Shown: in pieces, positions 1-8,576 of the stretch | How the letters are laid out: the number at the start of each line of letters is the position of its first letter | How positions within the stretch are numbered: the stretch's first letter is position 1 | NCBI RefSeq assembly: GCF_004365965.1 | Contig: NZ_SOEB01000016.1 | Location: forward strand, 1 to 64,000 | Length of the DNA stretch: 64,000 nt | Direction of reading: 5' to 3' | Source: Rhodovulum visakhapatnamense | Lineage (GTDB): Bacteria > Pseudomonadota > Alphaproteobacteria > Rhodobacterales > Rhodobacteraceae | The notes under the pieces: generated by a model | The model's database searches: none | What the model was told of the DNA's origin: nothing | The model's input: only the letters and a program-made list of their open reading frames with translations | Program-made: the position numbers and the translations under genes

Positions 1-227
1 CGTGCGAAGACACCCATGTCGCCCCACCGCTTCCAGCGATTGTAGAGGGTCTTCGGCGGACCATACTCCCGTGGCGCATCGCACCAACGCAACCCGTTGC
101 GATTGATGAAGATTATTCCGCTCAACACGCGCCGATCATCGACGCGCGGCTTACCATGGCTCTTCGGAAAGAAAGGCTTCAACCGCTCCATCTGCTCGTC
201 GGTCAGCCAGAAAAGGTTGCTCATCAT
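1..227 (-). CDS. IS5-family transposase, N-terminal part (cut by window edge)
   Basis: The reverse strand reads M(M)SNLFWLTDEQMERL and then a PFFPKSHGKPRVDDRR segment and GLRWCDAP, the standard N-terminal (DUF4096-like) region of IS5-group transposases. About 75 codons are visible and the frame is still open at base 1, so the DDE catalytic part lies outside the window. Start at 227 or 224 (ATGATG). The non-coding bases from 228 to about 300 should hold the element's end. They abut the truncated Abi_C gene, so this insertion probably removed that gene's 3' end. Family assignment is confident; intactness of the element cannot be judged. Confidence 0.8.
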   Translation of the reverse strand, partial: MMSNLFWLTDEQMERLKPFFPKSHGKPRVDDRRVLSGIIFINRNGLRWCDAPREYGPPKTLYNRWKRWGDMGVFA

Positions 228-253
228 CACCCCCGTCAGTCCGGGAGTTTGAA

Positions 254-1012
254 TCACGCAGGCCGGGCAGCCTCAAGCAAATCAATGGGTCCTGAGCCTA
301 GGCCGGAAAGGATTTGTCGCACATCATTCGCGATCAAGGGGTCGATGTCGGAGCGGTCAGGGGACAGACCAAGCGGCTGCTTCACGGCATTGTAGAGCCC
401 CTGTACGTCCTTCTTGGCAGGGAGCGGTAACCCCAGCTCGATGAGGATCGACCGGCACACGCTCTCGACCGTGCTGCACGCGGCGGTGACGGCATCCTCG
501 GGGTCGGTCTGGCTACTGGCGAGGGCGCGGTCCAGATCGCGGCTCACCGTGTCGAAGTCGATCACCTCGGACAGCCCGGCAAGCTCCGCCAGGACAGGGA
601 CATTCTTGCCCGCCTCAACAAGCCGCATCCGCCCGCCCTGCTGCTGAACCTCAAAGCCGTCGAAGCGCAGCGCGCGGTTAAGATGATCGAGCACGGCGAT
701 ATGGCGCTCGGGCTCATGGATAAAGTCGCGGGGGTCAGCGGCAGCCTCGATGATCCTCGGGAGTGCTTGATCGGCTTCGAAGCCATTGTTGAGATTGATA
801 AGGCACTGCACCAATGACGGCACGCGGGAGCCATTCACCGTGAAGGCCACATTGCAGGCGCGCATGAATTTCTCGATCTTCGGCCCGCTGCGATAGATCC
901 CGATGGGAGGCGTCGTGTCATGGCCCCCACCGCCGCTGATAATGTCGGCGATGGCGTCAATGCTCTGGGGCGATAGCGGGAAGGGCATGGCTATAGGTGA
1001 TCCTTCGCCCAA
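254..1012 (-). CDS. Abortive-infection C-terminus (Abi_C) protein, 3'-truncated by the IS
   Basis: About 244-252 residues; start 1012 (overlapping the gene before it by 22 bases) or ATG 988. The C-terminal third (DPEDAVTAACSTVESVCRSI, then LGLPLPAKKDVQGLYNAV) matches the Abi_C family: a paired-helix region that normally ends in GLGSLRNKxGDAHG. Here the frame runs to GLGS and then enters unrelated residues (GPIDLLEAARPA) before a stop, exactly where the IS5-type element begins. The conserved RNK-GDAHG tail, expected to hold the active-site-like residues, is therefore missing. It is the last gene of the compact defence-like operon, so its loss may have left the upstream genes intact. Function in the family: linked to abortive phage infection, mechanism not settled. 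Confidence 0.6.
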   Translation of the reverse strand: MGEGSPIAMPFPLSPQSIDAIADIISGGGGHDTTPPIGIYRSGPKIEKFMRACNVAFTVNGSRVPSLVQCLINLNNGFEADQALPRIIEAAADPRDFIHEPERHIAVLDHLNRALRFDGFEVQQQGGRMRLVEAGKNVPVLAELAGLSEVIDFDTVSRDLDRALASSQTDPEDAVTAACSTVESVCRSILIELGLPLPAKKDVQGLYNAVKQPLGLSPDRSDIDPLIANDVRQILSGLGSGPIDLLEAARPA

Positions 1013-1512
1013 AGAAGCGCATTGAAGGCGGCAAGCTTTGCATCGCTTTCAGTTGAATATGCCTTCCTACCAATCTGAGCGGCTCCCGATGCCCTTCTCA
1101 GGACACGCACTGACCATCCGGCGCCTGCCCGATACACCGTAAGATTGAACCCGTCTGTGTTGATGTAAAGGTTGCCTTGTCTGGATGTGCGCCATTTTCG
1201 AGAAGGCCATCCAGCACGGCGGCGTGCGGAATTTCTGAGACGCTTCTCCCGCTCCCGGGGCCGCTTGTAGTCCTCTTCCATGTGCTCAGCACAAACACAG
1301 CCGACTTGAAGCGAACCGGGATAGTCTGGATGCTCCATGATATGAGCATACCGGATTTCGGCGCTTTCACACATCTCGCAGAGTTGGCTGGGCTCTTCCA
1401 AGTCTTCAACCCCGACACAGGTCCAGCCTTTTTTCGGGACGCCTGCCTCTGACCATTTCCCTCGACGCGTGTGACTGTCCCGATCCATCGCCCAACCTAC
1501 CCCGAAATCCAT
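991..1512 (-). CDS. Cys-rich putative zinc-binding protein of the defence operon
   Basis: Hypothetical protein of 165-173 residues. The start is 1512, overlapping the GIY-YIG gene stop by 16 bases, or ATG 1488. The central region has CEMC, then HIMEHPDYPGSL, then GCVCAEHM, a C-x2-C...C-x-C-x2-H arrangement likely to hold one zinc ion. It is followed by a strongly basic stretch (KRPREREKRLRNSARRR) suited to nucleic-acid contact. The C-terminal half (NLYINTDGFNLTVY...GWSVRV...KAAFNALLW-like) resembles a small beta-rich accessory domain. No enzyme motif is visible. Its position between the nuclease and Abi_C genes, with overlaps on both sides, argues that it works with them. The biochemical role is unknown. 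Confidence 0.6.
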   Translation of the reverse strand: MDFGVGWAMDRDSHTRRGKWSEAGVPKKGWTCVGVEDLEEPSQLCEMCESAEIRYAHIMEHPDYPGSLQVGCVCAEHMEEDYKRPREREKRLRNSARRRAGWPSRKWRTSRQGNLYINTDGFNLTVYRAGAGWSVRVLRRASGAAQIGRKAYSTESDAKLAAFNALLWAKDHL

Positions 1513-2690
1513 TTGAGTTCGGCTGCGTGGGGATCATAGCGATAGCTGGTTATTGTGCCGTCCCTGATCTTCTCCACAGCATCGTTTATGACAAAGAGAG
1601 GTACGAGGAACCATTCTCGCGGGACCACAGGCCGTCCAAAGCGATCCATGACCTCGATTTCGAGCCGTGCGGGTTCGAAAATCCGGTGGATCAGGTTTTC
1701 CAGCTTGGACCGGTTGATGTTGTAGAGCTCATATGTCGCAATCACCTCGACATTCGCCATCAAGAATGTCGGTTGCAAATGCGCGCCGGCGATCCGCTTT
1801 TCGACGCTCATATTGGTGACGCCGATCTTGTGCACCAGTTCCCGGTTTTCTGTGACGAGTGGATGATCTGACTTGCTGCGAAGCACATAAATGATCCCGC
1901 TGGCCTCATCGCCATCGATTGTCTGGTCCGAAAAAAGCGGGCCTGCCGATGGGTCAGTGATCCGGCGTCCGGCGTCGTCCTTGTTCAACGCGCGCTGGAG
2001 CGAGCGCATCAGCATGTTGCTCTCGGTGCCGTTGTCAAAAATGACCCGAAGGCGAGCATCCGTACGACCTTGCTCGTTCGTGATGGTCTCACCCTTTTCA
2101 GCAACATAGGCTTTCTGACCGCCGACGATGAAAAAGCGGCCCTTCTCGATCTCCGCTTTCATCTCGAAAGGGCGCGTTTCGCGCAAACCGGTGTCCAGTT
2201 CCTTTTGGACCATCTCGAACAATGGCTTGAACTTTGAGAAATCTTCGCATTTTTCACGGTTGGCGACCTCGTCGGCGGCCTTTTTCTCAGCGGTAGAGCG
2301 GACATGCTTCAATTCGGTAAGTGGGGATGCATCAACCGCCACACCCAGTTCCGCCAGAAGCGCGTCATCATCGAGCTCATCCGTGTCCGTCGCTACGAGC
2401 ATCGGGCCCTCTGACAGAAGTTCGTGTTTGTCAAAGGGCGCGACGAGATCGCGGCATTCCTGCAAGTCGCGGATCCGATCGAGGCGCACTGCATAGAGAC
2501 GTTCGAAGATATCGCGGTCTTCACCGTGCTGTGGCGGGCGACCGAATTCATCGACGAACCGAAGGATCTCTTCAAAGCCTGCGATGATGCGTTCTTCGCG
2601 TGGTGTGCGGCTGAGCTGCTTCTTGACCTCGACCTCGACACCAAGCTCAGCAAGAAGGGCATCATCCTCGTCGGTGAAACCCTTAGCCAT
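1497..2690 (-). CDS. GIY-YIG nuclease family protein (T5orf172 domain)
   Basis: 397 residues. The C-terminal part has the T5orf172/GIY-YIG layout: IIYVL at about 266-270, KIGVT at 288-292, an Arg at about 299 in EKRIAGAH, and a Glu in the helix SKLENLIHRIF (about 329-337). These correspond to the catalytic Tyr, Gly, Arg and Glu positions of GIY-YIG nucleases. A preceding beta-rich domain (about 186-232) commonly accompanies T5orf172. The N-terminus carries two copies of an ALLAELGV motif preceded by acidic residues (about 8-18 and 107-118). Start 2690 overlaps the helicase stop by 8 bases. It is a likely DNA-cutting component of the operon, as the methyltransferase itself lacks a nuclease domain. 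Confidence 0.75.
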   Translation of the reverse strand: MAKGFTDEDDALLAELGVEVEVKKQLSRTPREERIIAGFEEILRFVDEFGRPPQHGEDRDIFERLYAVRLDRIRDLQECRDLVAPFDKHELLSEGPMLVATDTDELDDDALLAELGVAVDASPLTELKHVRSTAEKKAADEVANREKCEDFSKFKPLFEMVQKELDTGLRETRPFEMKAEIEKGRFFIVGGQKAYVAEKGETITNEQGRTDARLRVIFDNGTESNMLMRSLQRALNKDDAGRRITDPSAGPLFSDQTIDGDEASGIIYVLRSKSDHPLVTENRELVHKIGVTNMSVEKRIAGAHLQPTFLMANVEVIATYELYNINRSKLENLIHRIFEPARLEIEVMDRFGRPVVPREWFLVPLFVINDAVEKIRDGTITSYRYDPHAAELKWISG

Positions 2691-4731
2691 TGGCAGCCTC
2701 CTGCTTCATGCGCGCGAGATAGGCCACGCCTTCGGCCATTTTCTTCTCCCACGGATCAGGCGATGTAATGGATGGCAGACGGCCTCGCTCCTGCTTGAAC
2801 TTGACAGCACGCTTCGCCAGATCGCGCGCCTCGTCCGGTGACAGTTGCACCTTCTTCGCCGAGATCACGGCTTGAACCTGCCGAAGGCTATCCTCGCTCA
2901 TCGTCTTTGCCAGGATCGAATAGGCTTCGCCGAAGGGGTTGATCCGGTCGATCAAGTCGATGTCGAGCTCACGCACATCCATGGCGAATTTGCGCACCCC
3001 GTCGATCAGCGCGGTGTTTCCCGTAGTCTGCGTGTGATCGCCATTCGACAGAGCGATCTCTTTCGCCTTCTGGGTCAGGTTCAGCGCGGCCACCGCATGC
3101 TGGCGCACGGCTTCCTGATCCTCGGCGTTGAGCTCCGGGAACTTTGCTCCGACGATCTTTCCCATTCGAACCTGCGTGAGTTCCTCGGGCACCAACTCCT
3201 CATCGAATAGGCCGCGCTCGATCGTGGTCTTGTCCTGGACGAAAGCGGTGATCACCTCGTTGAGGTCCTCCTGGCAGATGCGCTTGGCTTCCTTGCTCTT
3301 GGGTTCGACCAGGCCCTTGATCTCGATCTGGAATTGCCCACTGGCCTCGTTGAAGCCGACATTTTCCTTGCTCGGATCATAGCCGCCGTCCCCGTAATCG
3401 AACCCTTCGACAGGGCCGCTTTTCGCGGTTTTCGGCGTGAAGTTGAAACGCGGGGCCAGCACCTGCTCCATCAGCAGGCTGGCAGCGATCGCTTTCAACG
3501 TGTCGTTGACCGCCTCGGTTACGGCCTCAGCCGCGGCGTCGGGCTCCGCGATAAGGTTGGTGAAGCGCGCGCGCGTCTTGCCCTCGGCATCGCGGGTGGC
3601 GCGGCCGATGATCTGTACGATCTCCGTCAGGCTGGCGCGATAGCCGACTGTCAGGGCGTGCTCGCACCAGATCCAGTCGAACCCTTCCTTCGCCATCCCC
3701 AGGGCGATGATGATGTCGACATGGTCGCGATTGTTCTTCTGCGCGGGGTCCTTCAGCGCGGCGGAAACCTTGTCGCGCTTGGCCGGTTCGTCATCCACCA
3801 GATCGGCGATGCGCAGCACACGCCCTTCCGGCGTCTTGACCAACTGAAACCCCGTGGCGGGGTCGGTGCCCTGCCAGTCGCCCAGGGCGTCGATGATGTG
3901 CTCGACCTCGCGGTGCTTGTCCTTGGTGCTTTCGCGTGAGTTCACGTTCGGAATGTGCAGGATCGTCTTCTCGGTCGGGTCGAGCACCTTGAGGATGTCA
4001 TCCGCATAGGACCCGGAATAGAAGAAATACCCGATGTCGAGCGACTTGAGGTATCTGTAGCCGTTCAGCTGTTCGTAATAGGTGTAGGTGACGGTGTCGA
4101 ACTTCGCCTCGTCCTCGGGCGACAGAACGGCCTCGGCATCACCGCGGAAGTACGATCCGGTCATGGCGACCAGATGCACCTTGTCGCGGGCAACCAGCGC
4201 GCCCAGATGCGCGCCCAGCTTGTTGTCGGGGTTGGCCGAGACGTGGTGGAATTCGTCCACCGCGATCAGGCGATCATCAAAGGCCTCGATCCCGAACTTG
4301 TCGACGGCGAAACGGAAAGTGGCATGGGTGCAAACAAGCACCTTGTCGTCGCTCGCCAGGAACTTGCCGACGGCGCCGACCTTGCCGTCATCGCCACCGG
4401 GCGCGTTGCACAGGTTGCATTGCGGCTGGACGGTCCAGTCGGCCCAGAAGCCATACTTGCTGAGCGTCTCGTCGTTGAAGCTGGACCCGATGGATTTTTC
4501 CGGCACGACCACGATGGCCTGACGCAGGCCCTGATTGTGCAGCTTGTCGAGCGCGATGAACATCAGCGCGCGGCTCTTGCCCGAGGCAGGGGGTGACTTG
4601 ATCAGCAGGTATTGCTCGCCGCGCTTTTCGTAGGCGCGTTCCTGCATCGCGCGCATGCCCAGCTCGTTCGACTTGGTCGAGCTGCCGTTGGCGGCGTATT
4701 TGACAGAGACGGAGGGGACACCTTTGGTCAT
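2683..4731 (-). CDS. DEAD/DEAH-box SF2 helicase, type III restriction (Res)-like
   Basis: 682 residues from ATG 4731, which overlaps the upstream stop in an ATGA (4728-4731); a longer frame to 4788 exists but would overlap far more. SF2 motifs are clear: Walker A-like SPPASGKS (about 46-53), motif II DEFHH (159-163), motif III MTGSYF (190-195) and motif VI QIIGRATRD (373-381). It is closest in style to the ATP-dependent translocases of type III and other restriction systems, and no nuclease motif is seen in its C-terminal third. Most probably it is the DNA-translocating or sensing component that acts with the neighbouring methyltransferase and GIY-YIG nuclease. Confidence 0.8.
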   Translation of the reverse strand: MTKGVPSVSVKYAANGSSTKSNELGMRAMQERAYEKRGEQYLLIKSPPASGKSRALMFIALDKLHNQGLRQAIVVVPEKSIGSSFNDETLSKYGFWADWTVQPQCNLCNAPGGDDGKVGAVGKFLASDDKVLVCTHATFRFAVDKFGIEAFDDRLIAVDEFHHVSANPDNKLGAHLGALVARDKVHLVAMTGSYFRGDAEAVLSPEDEAKFDTVTYTYYEQLNGYRYLKSLDIGYFFYSGSYADDILKVLDPTEKTILHIPNVNSRESTKDKHREVEHIIDALGDWQGTDPATGFQLVKTPEGRVLRIADLVDDEPAKRDKVSAALKDPAQKNNRDHVDIIIALGMAKEGFDWIWCEHALTVGYRASLTEIVQIIGRATRDAEGKTRARFTNLIAEPDAAAEAVTEAVNDTLKAIAASLLMEQVLAPRFNFTPKTAKSGPVEGFDYGDGGYDPSKENVGFNEASGQFQIEIKGLVEPKSKEAKRICQEDLNEVITAFVQDKTTIERGLFDEELVPEELTQVRMGKIVGAKFPELNAEDQEAVRQHAVAALNLTQKAKEIALSNGDHTQTTGNTALIDGVRKFAMDVRELDIDLIDRINPFGEAYSILAKTMSEDSLRQVQAVISAKKVQLSPDEARDLAKRAVKFKQERGRLPSITSPDPWEKKMAEGVAYLARMKQEAANG

Positions 4732-5144
4732 TGCGAAATCCTGTACTCGTTCAAATAGCTGATGGCCCAAGCAGGCGGGCTTGGCCAACTGCGAAAGCCC
4801 TTCTGATGCCAGGTGACGCTGTCGGCACCGATCTTGTCATTCGCTTCCATGAAACCGACCAGGGCATCATGATCGTAGAGATAGAGATCGTCGCCATGAA
4901 GAAATGCGATGTGAATGCCCTTGCCGGTATATTTCCGGTCGATGACAAGCCGCCCCTTGAGCTGAATTTTCAGAAAGGTTTCGCCGTCGATATGCACGGC
5001 GATGAAATCCGCGCCCTGCCAGTCATCGGTCAGGCGGATACTGTTGAAGCCGTAATCGGCCAGTCGCCCGGCGACCTTCTGGAAGTTGTAGTTCTCTTTC
5101 TGCCGTGAGTTGAGATCGGCATAGGCGACGCGCTGAAGCTTCAT
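4728..5144 (-). CDS. Small PD-(D/E)XK-like protein
   Basis: 138 residues, overlapping the methyltransferase stop (4 bases) and the helicase start (4 bases). It has a short alpha-helical N-terminus and then a core resembling the restriction-nuclease fold: GADFIAV with D46, followed by strand FLKIQLKGR with Q61 and K63. The D...QxK pattern is a known variant of D...ExK. The rest (HIAFLHGDDLYLYDHDALVGFM) looks like the beta-alpha continuation of such a fold. Alternative: a DUF4365-like or purely structural subunit. The nuclease call is inferred from motif spacing only and has not been aligned; the gene itself is secure because of the double translational coupling. Confidence 0.6.
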   Translation of the reverse strand: MKLQRVAYADLNSRQKENYNFQKVAGRLADYGFNSIRLTDDWQGADFIAVHIDGETFLKIQLKGRLVIDRKYTGKGIHIAFLHGDDLYLYDHDALVGFMEANDKIGADSVTWHQKGFRSWPSPPAWAISYLNEYRISQ

Positions 5145-7888
5145 GCGCTCACCTTCGTCGTCATCCGCGTATACATCTCGAACAGCTTTTCCAGCCGTTC
5201 GGTGTCGTTGCGGAAGCGGCGGCCGATGTAGATGCGTTCCAGCACCTCGTCGTTGTGGTCATGGGCGGCGCGCAGGTTTGCGGGCATTTTTTCGGGGTCG
5301 TAGAGGTCGGCGATGGTGGCGGGGAAATGCGCCTCGCGGGCCAGAAGGATGCCTTCCGCCGCCGCTGTCAGATCAGCGCGGTTCTTTTCGGTCAGTTTGG
5401 GGACGGGGAAGGTGTTCCAGCCGAGGGTGTTGGAATAGCGGAAATCGGTTTTCATCTTGCCGCAGACCGTGGCGATCCAGACCAGATGCAGGCGCGAGGC
5501 GATCAGCGCCATGTTCCAGAGCGGGGCGTCGTAGAGGGCGAAGGTTTCACTGGTCACTGTTGAGCGCGCATCAATGATGCCGTTCGGCAAATATGGGCGG
5601 TTTTCAGAAGACGTTCGAGGAACAGTGAGCGTCCAATTCTTTCCGATCCGCATTTCACGCATCTGATGGGCGCGACTTGCCATCTCGTTGGCGCTCTTGT
5701 CGCGGCTATTCAAGCGCATAATGCGCACGCCTTCTATGCGTTGGCGAATTGCTTCAATCGCCAACGCCTCTTGCAGATGATCGTTCTCAATCCACAAGCA
5801 ATAGCGTTCCAATCCGCGAATGAACTCCGCAGAACCATAAATCCGGCGGATGAATTTGTTATGTTGGTCGGGGGTCAGACCAAGGGTCCGCACTTCGTCT
5901 GCACTCAGGAGCAGGTGCCCGCCGTCAACGGGCTTGTTCCCAAAGCTCATGTTGGCGGTGCCGTTCATCGGCCTACTGGCTTTGTCCACTATCACATTCG
6001 GAGCGGCCACCAGATAGGCATTGACGTTGTCCGCTTCCTTCACAACGGACCCACCATCATCTGCCAGCGTGAACAGCTTGCGCACTTGCCCCGCATGGTT
6101 GGAAATCGCCACAATCGCCACGGTCACGCCCGCGTTGTGGCTCGCAAGGTTCGCCCATTTGAAACTGGTATGGGCAAAGACAATCTCGTGCCCTGTCTTG
6201 AAAATCAGCGGCCATAGGATCGGCACCTGTTGCCCCTGACAGATCGAGTTGGTGGACACGAAGGCCGACACGGTGGGCGTGTGCAGCCCGTAATCGGCGG
6301 CCTTCATGAACCAGCCCGCGACATAGTCGAGTGACTTCCAGCTTTTCGTGCGCCCGTCGAAAATGCGCTGCAAATCCTCTTTCTGTTCGGTGCTTTGCCA
6401 CGTTGACCCCAGATAGGGCGGGTTCCCGCAGATATAGGTCTCGCCCCCCTCATTGGCGAAGTCGATCTGTGCCTGATCCTCTGGCTGCATGAACAGGTCA
6501 TCGGCCTGGAACTTCACCCCCGTCCCCGTGGGCGGGCAGACCGACAGCCAGTCCAGCCGCAGGGCGTTGCCGCAGGTGATCCAGTTCTGCGCATCCAGCG
6601 GCAGGAACTCGGCCAGCGCCTCTTTCTGGCCGCGATAGGTCACATCGCATTGGTATTCCGCGATGATCAGCGCCAGCCGCGCGATCTCCGCCGAGAAATC
6701 CCGCAGCTCGATCCCGCGATAGTTGGTCAGGGGAATGTCGGTGCGGCGCAGCGGCTCGCCCCGGCGCTTGTTGATCTCATACTCAAGGCTGCGCATTTCC
6801 TTGTAGGCGATGACAAGGAAGTTGCCCGACCCGCAGGCGGGGTCAAACACGCGGATCTTGGCCATGCGCGCGCGCAGATTGGCCAGCTTGCGCGCATTGT
6901 CGCCCGCTGCCTCCAGTTCCGCCCGCAGATCATCGAGGAAGAGCGGGTTCAGCACCTTCAGGATGTTCGGCACGGAGGTGTAGTGCATGCCGAGGACCGA
7001 GCGTTCCTCCTCATCCGCGACGGCCTGGATCATCGACCCGAAGATGTCGGGGTTGATCTGCGTCCAGTCGAGGCTGCCGATATGCGACAGGTAGCGCTGC
7101 GCGATCTTGGAAAAGCGCGGCACATCCGTGCTGCCCGAGAAGAGCCCGCCGTTCACATAGGGAAAGGCATCGGCCCAGCGGGGCAGCTTGGCCTCGGCGC
7201 GTTTCGGAATGGCGGTGTTCATCGCGCGGAAGATTTCGCCAATCACTTCGTGCGTGTTCGACCCGTCGCGGTTCGCCATCTGGTCGATGGTGGCGGTGAA
7301 CAGGTTGTCGCTGACAAAGATGTCGGTGTCTTCGGCAAAGAAGCAGAAGATCAGCCGCGCCATGAAGTGGTTCATGTCATGGCGTTTTTCGGCGCTGCCC
7401 CAGTCGGGGTTGTCCTTGATCAGCTCGACATAGAGCCGGTTGAGGCGGCTGGTCGCGCGAATGTCAAAGGCGCTTTCGCGGATCTGCTTGACGGTGGAGA
7501 TACCGGCGAGCGGCAGGAAGAAGCCGAAATGGTCGGGGAAATCGGTGTAGCGGCAGGCGATGGTCTCGCCGGTGGTGATGTCCTCGGCCTCGAGGTCGAT
7601 ACCATCCGTGGCCAGGATGAACTTCGCCTTGGCGCGGGTCGTGGCGGGGCTATCGCGAAGGGCGGTCAGGGTCGCCGCGATATCGCCCGGGGCGCAGGTT
7701 TTCAGGTGGATGTTGTTGGTCTGAAGGACGCCGCCGATATCGGACTTGTTCGACGCGCCGGTACGCAGCCGCTTGATGGTCGTGTCCTTGTTGCCGAAGG
7801 CCATGAGGAAGGCATAGGGAAACTCGGCCGCATCAAAAGGCTGCTCAGCGAGTTCGGAAACTGCTTGTTCAATCTCAACGGCGTTCAT
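5141..7888 (-). CDS. Class I SAM-dependent DNA methyltransferase, MmeI/PglX-like, no nuclease domain
   Basis: 915 residues. Domain order: an N-terminal region (1-130) where MmeI-type enzymes carry D-ExK but where no such motif is visible; a helical spacer (about 140-330); the amino-methyltransferase core with motif I DPACGSGNF (349-357) and motif IV NPPY (489-492), i.e. an N6-adenine or N4-cytosine enzyme; then a target-recognition region (about 600-840) and a helical C-terminus. It should mark host DNA and define the recognition site of the system. Its start overlaps the toxin stop in ATGA (7885-7888), so it is translated in coupling with the FitB-like toxin. Expected partners are the helicase, the PD-(D/E)XK-like protein and the GIY-YIG protein immediately downstream. 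Confidence 0.85.
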   Translation of the reverse strand: MNAVEIEQAVSELAEQPFDAAEFPYAFLMAFGNKDTTIKRLRTGASNKSDIGGVLQTNNIHLKTCAPGDIAATLTALRDSPATTRAKAKFILATDGIDLEAEDITTGETIACRYTDFPDHFGFFLPLAGISTVKQIRESAFDIRATSRLNRLYVELIKDNPDWGSAEKRHDMNHFMARLIFCFFAEDTDIFVSDNLFTATIDQMANRDGSNTHEVIGEIFRAMNTAIPKRAEAKLPRWADAFPYVNGGLFSGSTDVPRFSKIAQRYLSHIGSLDWTQINPDIFGSMIQAVADEEERSVLGMHYTSVPNILKVLNPLFLDDLRAELEAAGDNARKLANLRARMAKIRVFDPACGSGNFLVIAYKEMRSLEYEINKRRGEPLRRTDIPLTNYRGIELRDFSAEIARLALIIAEYQCDVTYRGQKEALAEFLPLDAQNWITCGNALRLDWLSVCPPTGTGVKFQADDLFMQPEDQAQIDFANEGGETYICGNPPYLGSTWQSTEQKEDLQRIFDGRTKSWKSLDYVAGWFMKAADYGLHTPTVSAFVSTNSICQGQQVPILWPLIFKTGHEIVFAHTSFKWANLASHNAGVTVAIVAISNHAGQVRKLFTLADDGGSVVKEADNVNAYLVAAPNVIVDKASRPMNGTANMSFGNKPVDGGHLLLSADEVRTLGLTPDQHNKFIRRIYGSAEFIRGLERYCLWIENDHLQEALAIEAIRQRIEGVRIMRLNSRDKSANEMASRAHQMREMRIGKNWTLTVPRTSSENRPYLPNGIIDARSTVTSETFALYDAPLWNMALIASRLHLVWIATVCGKMKTDFRYSNTLGWNTFPVPKLTEKNRADLTAAAEGILLAREAHFPATIADLYDPEKMPANLRAAHDHNDEVLERIYIGRRFRNDTERLEKLFEMYTRMTTKVSA

Positions 7889-8307
7889 GCGGCGGTCCAG
7901 GGGTTGATCAGGTCGATCTCGCAGCCCTCGAAGTCAGGCGTGTTGCGCGTTGCGACGGAGGCACCACGGGAGTGGGCAATGGAGGCGATCTGGCAATCGG
8001 CCTGGGCGATCGGTCGCCCGGCAGCACGTCGTGATGCAGCGATGGTGGCATAGGACTGCGCAGCGTCGCTGTCGAAGGGCAGGATACGACCGGCGAGGTC
8101 TTCGCGCAGGATACGGTCGACGGCGTCAATCAGCGCGGCGCGGCGCTTGCCGTTCTCCATGATCGCGAGGCCGTAGCGCAGCTCTGCCTCCGATATCGAG
8201 GTCAGGTAGACGTTGAGCCCGTCCTGAGCGGACAGCCAGTGTTCAACCTTGGGCTCCGGGGCCGGGCGCAATAGCTCCGAGATGACATTCGTATCGAGGA
8301 TGATCAT
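7885..8307 (-). CDS. FitB/VapC-type PIN-domain toxin
   Basis: 140 residues. PIN ribonuclease acidic residues are in place: D5 in LDTNVISELL, E42 in SEAELRYG, D104 in AQADCQIA and D125 near the C-terminus (RNTPDF). The sequence is closest to the FitB branch of VapC toxins, which cleave RNA and are inhibited by a ribbon-helix-helix antitoxin. It starts 3 bases after the antitoxin stop, and its own stop overlaps the methyltransferase start, fusing the toxin-antitoxin pair into the restriction-like operon. All four acidic residues are present, so it is probably active. Confidence 0.85.
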   Translation of the reverse strand: MIILDTNVISELLRPAPEPKVEHWLSAQDGLNVYLTSISEAELRYGLAIMENGKRRAALIDAVDRILREDLAGRILPFDSDAAQSYATIAASRRAAGRPIAQADCQIASIAHSRGASVATRNTPDFEGCEIDLINPWTAA

Positions 8308-8310
8308 GCG

Positions 8311-8559
8311 TCAGGCCTGGTCGAACATTGGCGGTTCGCGCATGGCTTCACGCTGCGGAAGGTCGAGATCAACGCCGCCCAGAGGCGCGACACGCGCGCG
8401 GATCGCCGCGGCGAGATCGTGGGTAGGCTTCGCTTCGCCGACGACGTGGCGCAGGATCTCGCGCGCCTCCTCTTCCATCGAGCGGCCATGTTCGGCCGCG
8501 CGGATGCGAAGGCGCCTCTTCACGTCATCGTCAAGGTTTCGGATGGTGATGCTTGCCAT
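8311..8559 (-). CDS. FitA/VapB-type ribbon-helix-helix antitoxin
   Basis: 82 residues. The N-terminus MASITIRNLDDDVKRRLRIR is a classic FitA ribbon-helix-helix DNA-binding segment, followed by helix EHGRSMEEEAREIL and a flexible C-terminus that would wrap the PIN toxin. A perfect AGGAGG Shine-Dalgarno sits 7 bases upstream of ATG 8559. It should neutralise the downstream toxin and, with it, repress the promoter that carries an inverted repeat at 8586-8602. It is the first gene of the defence-like operon, so its DNA binding may set expression of every gene down to the Abi_C remnant. Confidence 0.85.
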   Translation of the reverse strand: MASITIRNLDDDVKRRLRIRAAEHGRSMEEEAREILRHVVGEAKPTHDLAAAIRARVAPLGGVDLDLPQREAMREPPMFDQA

Positions 8560-8576
8560 GATATCCTCCTGAGAGG

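Noticed and set aside
6650-8053. 467-codon open frame on the plus strand opposite the methyltransferase and toxin genes
   Set aside because: It is the antisense shadow of genes with clear catalytic motifs; its translation has no family resemblance and follows the GC-rich third-position pattern of the other strand.
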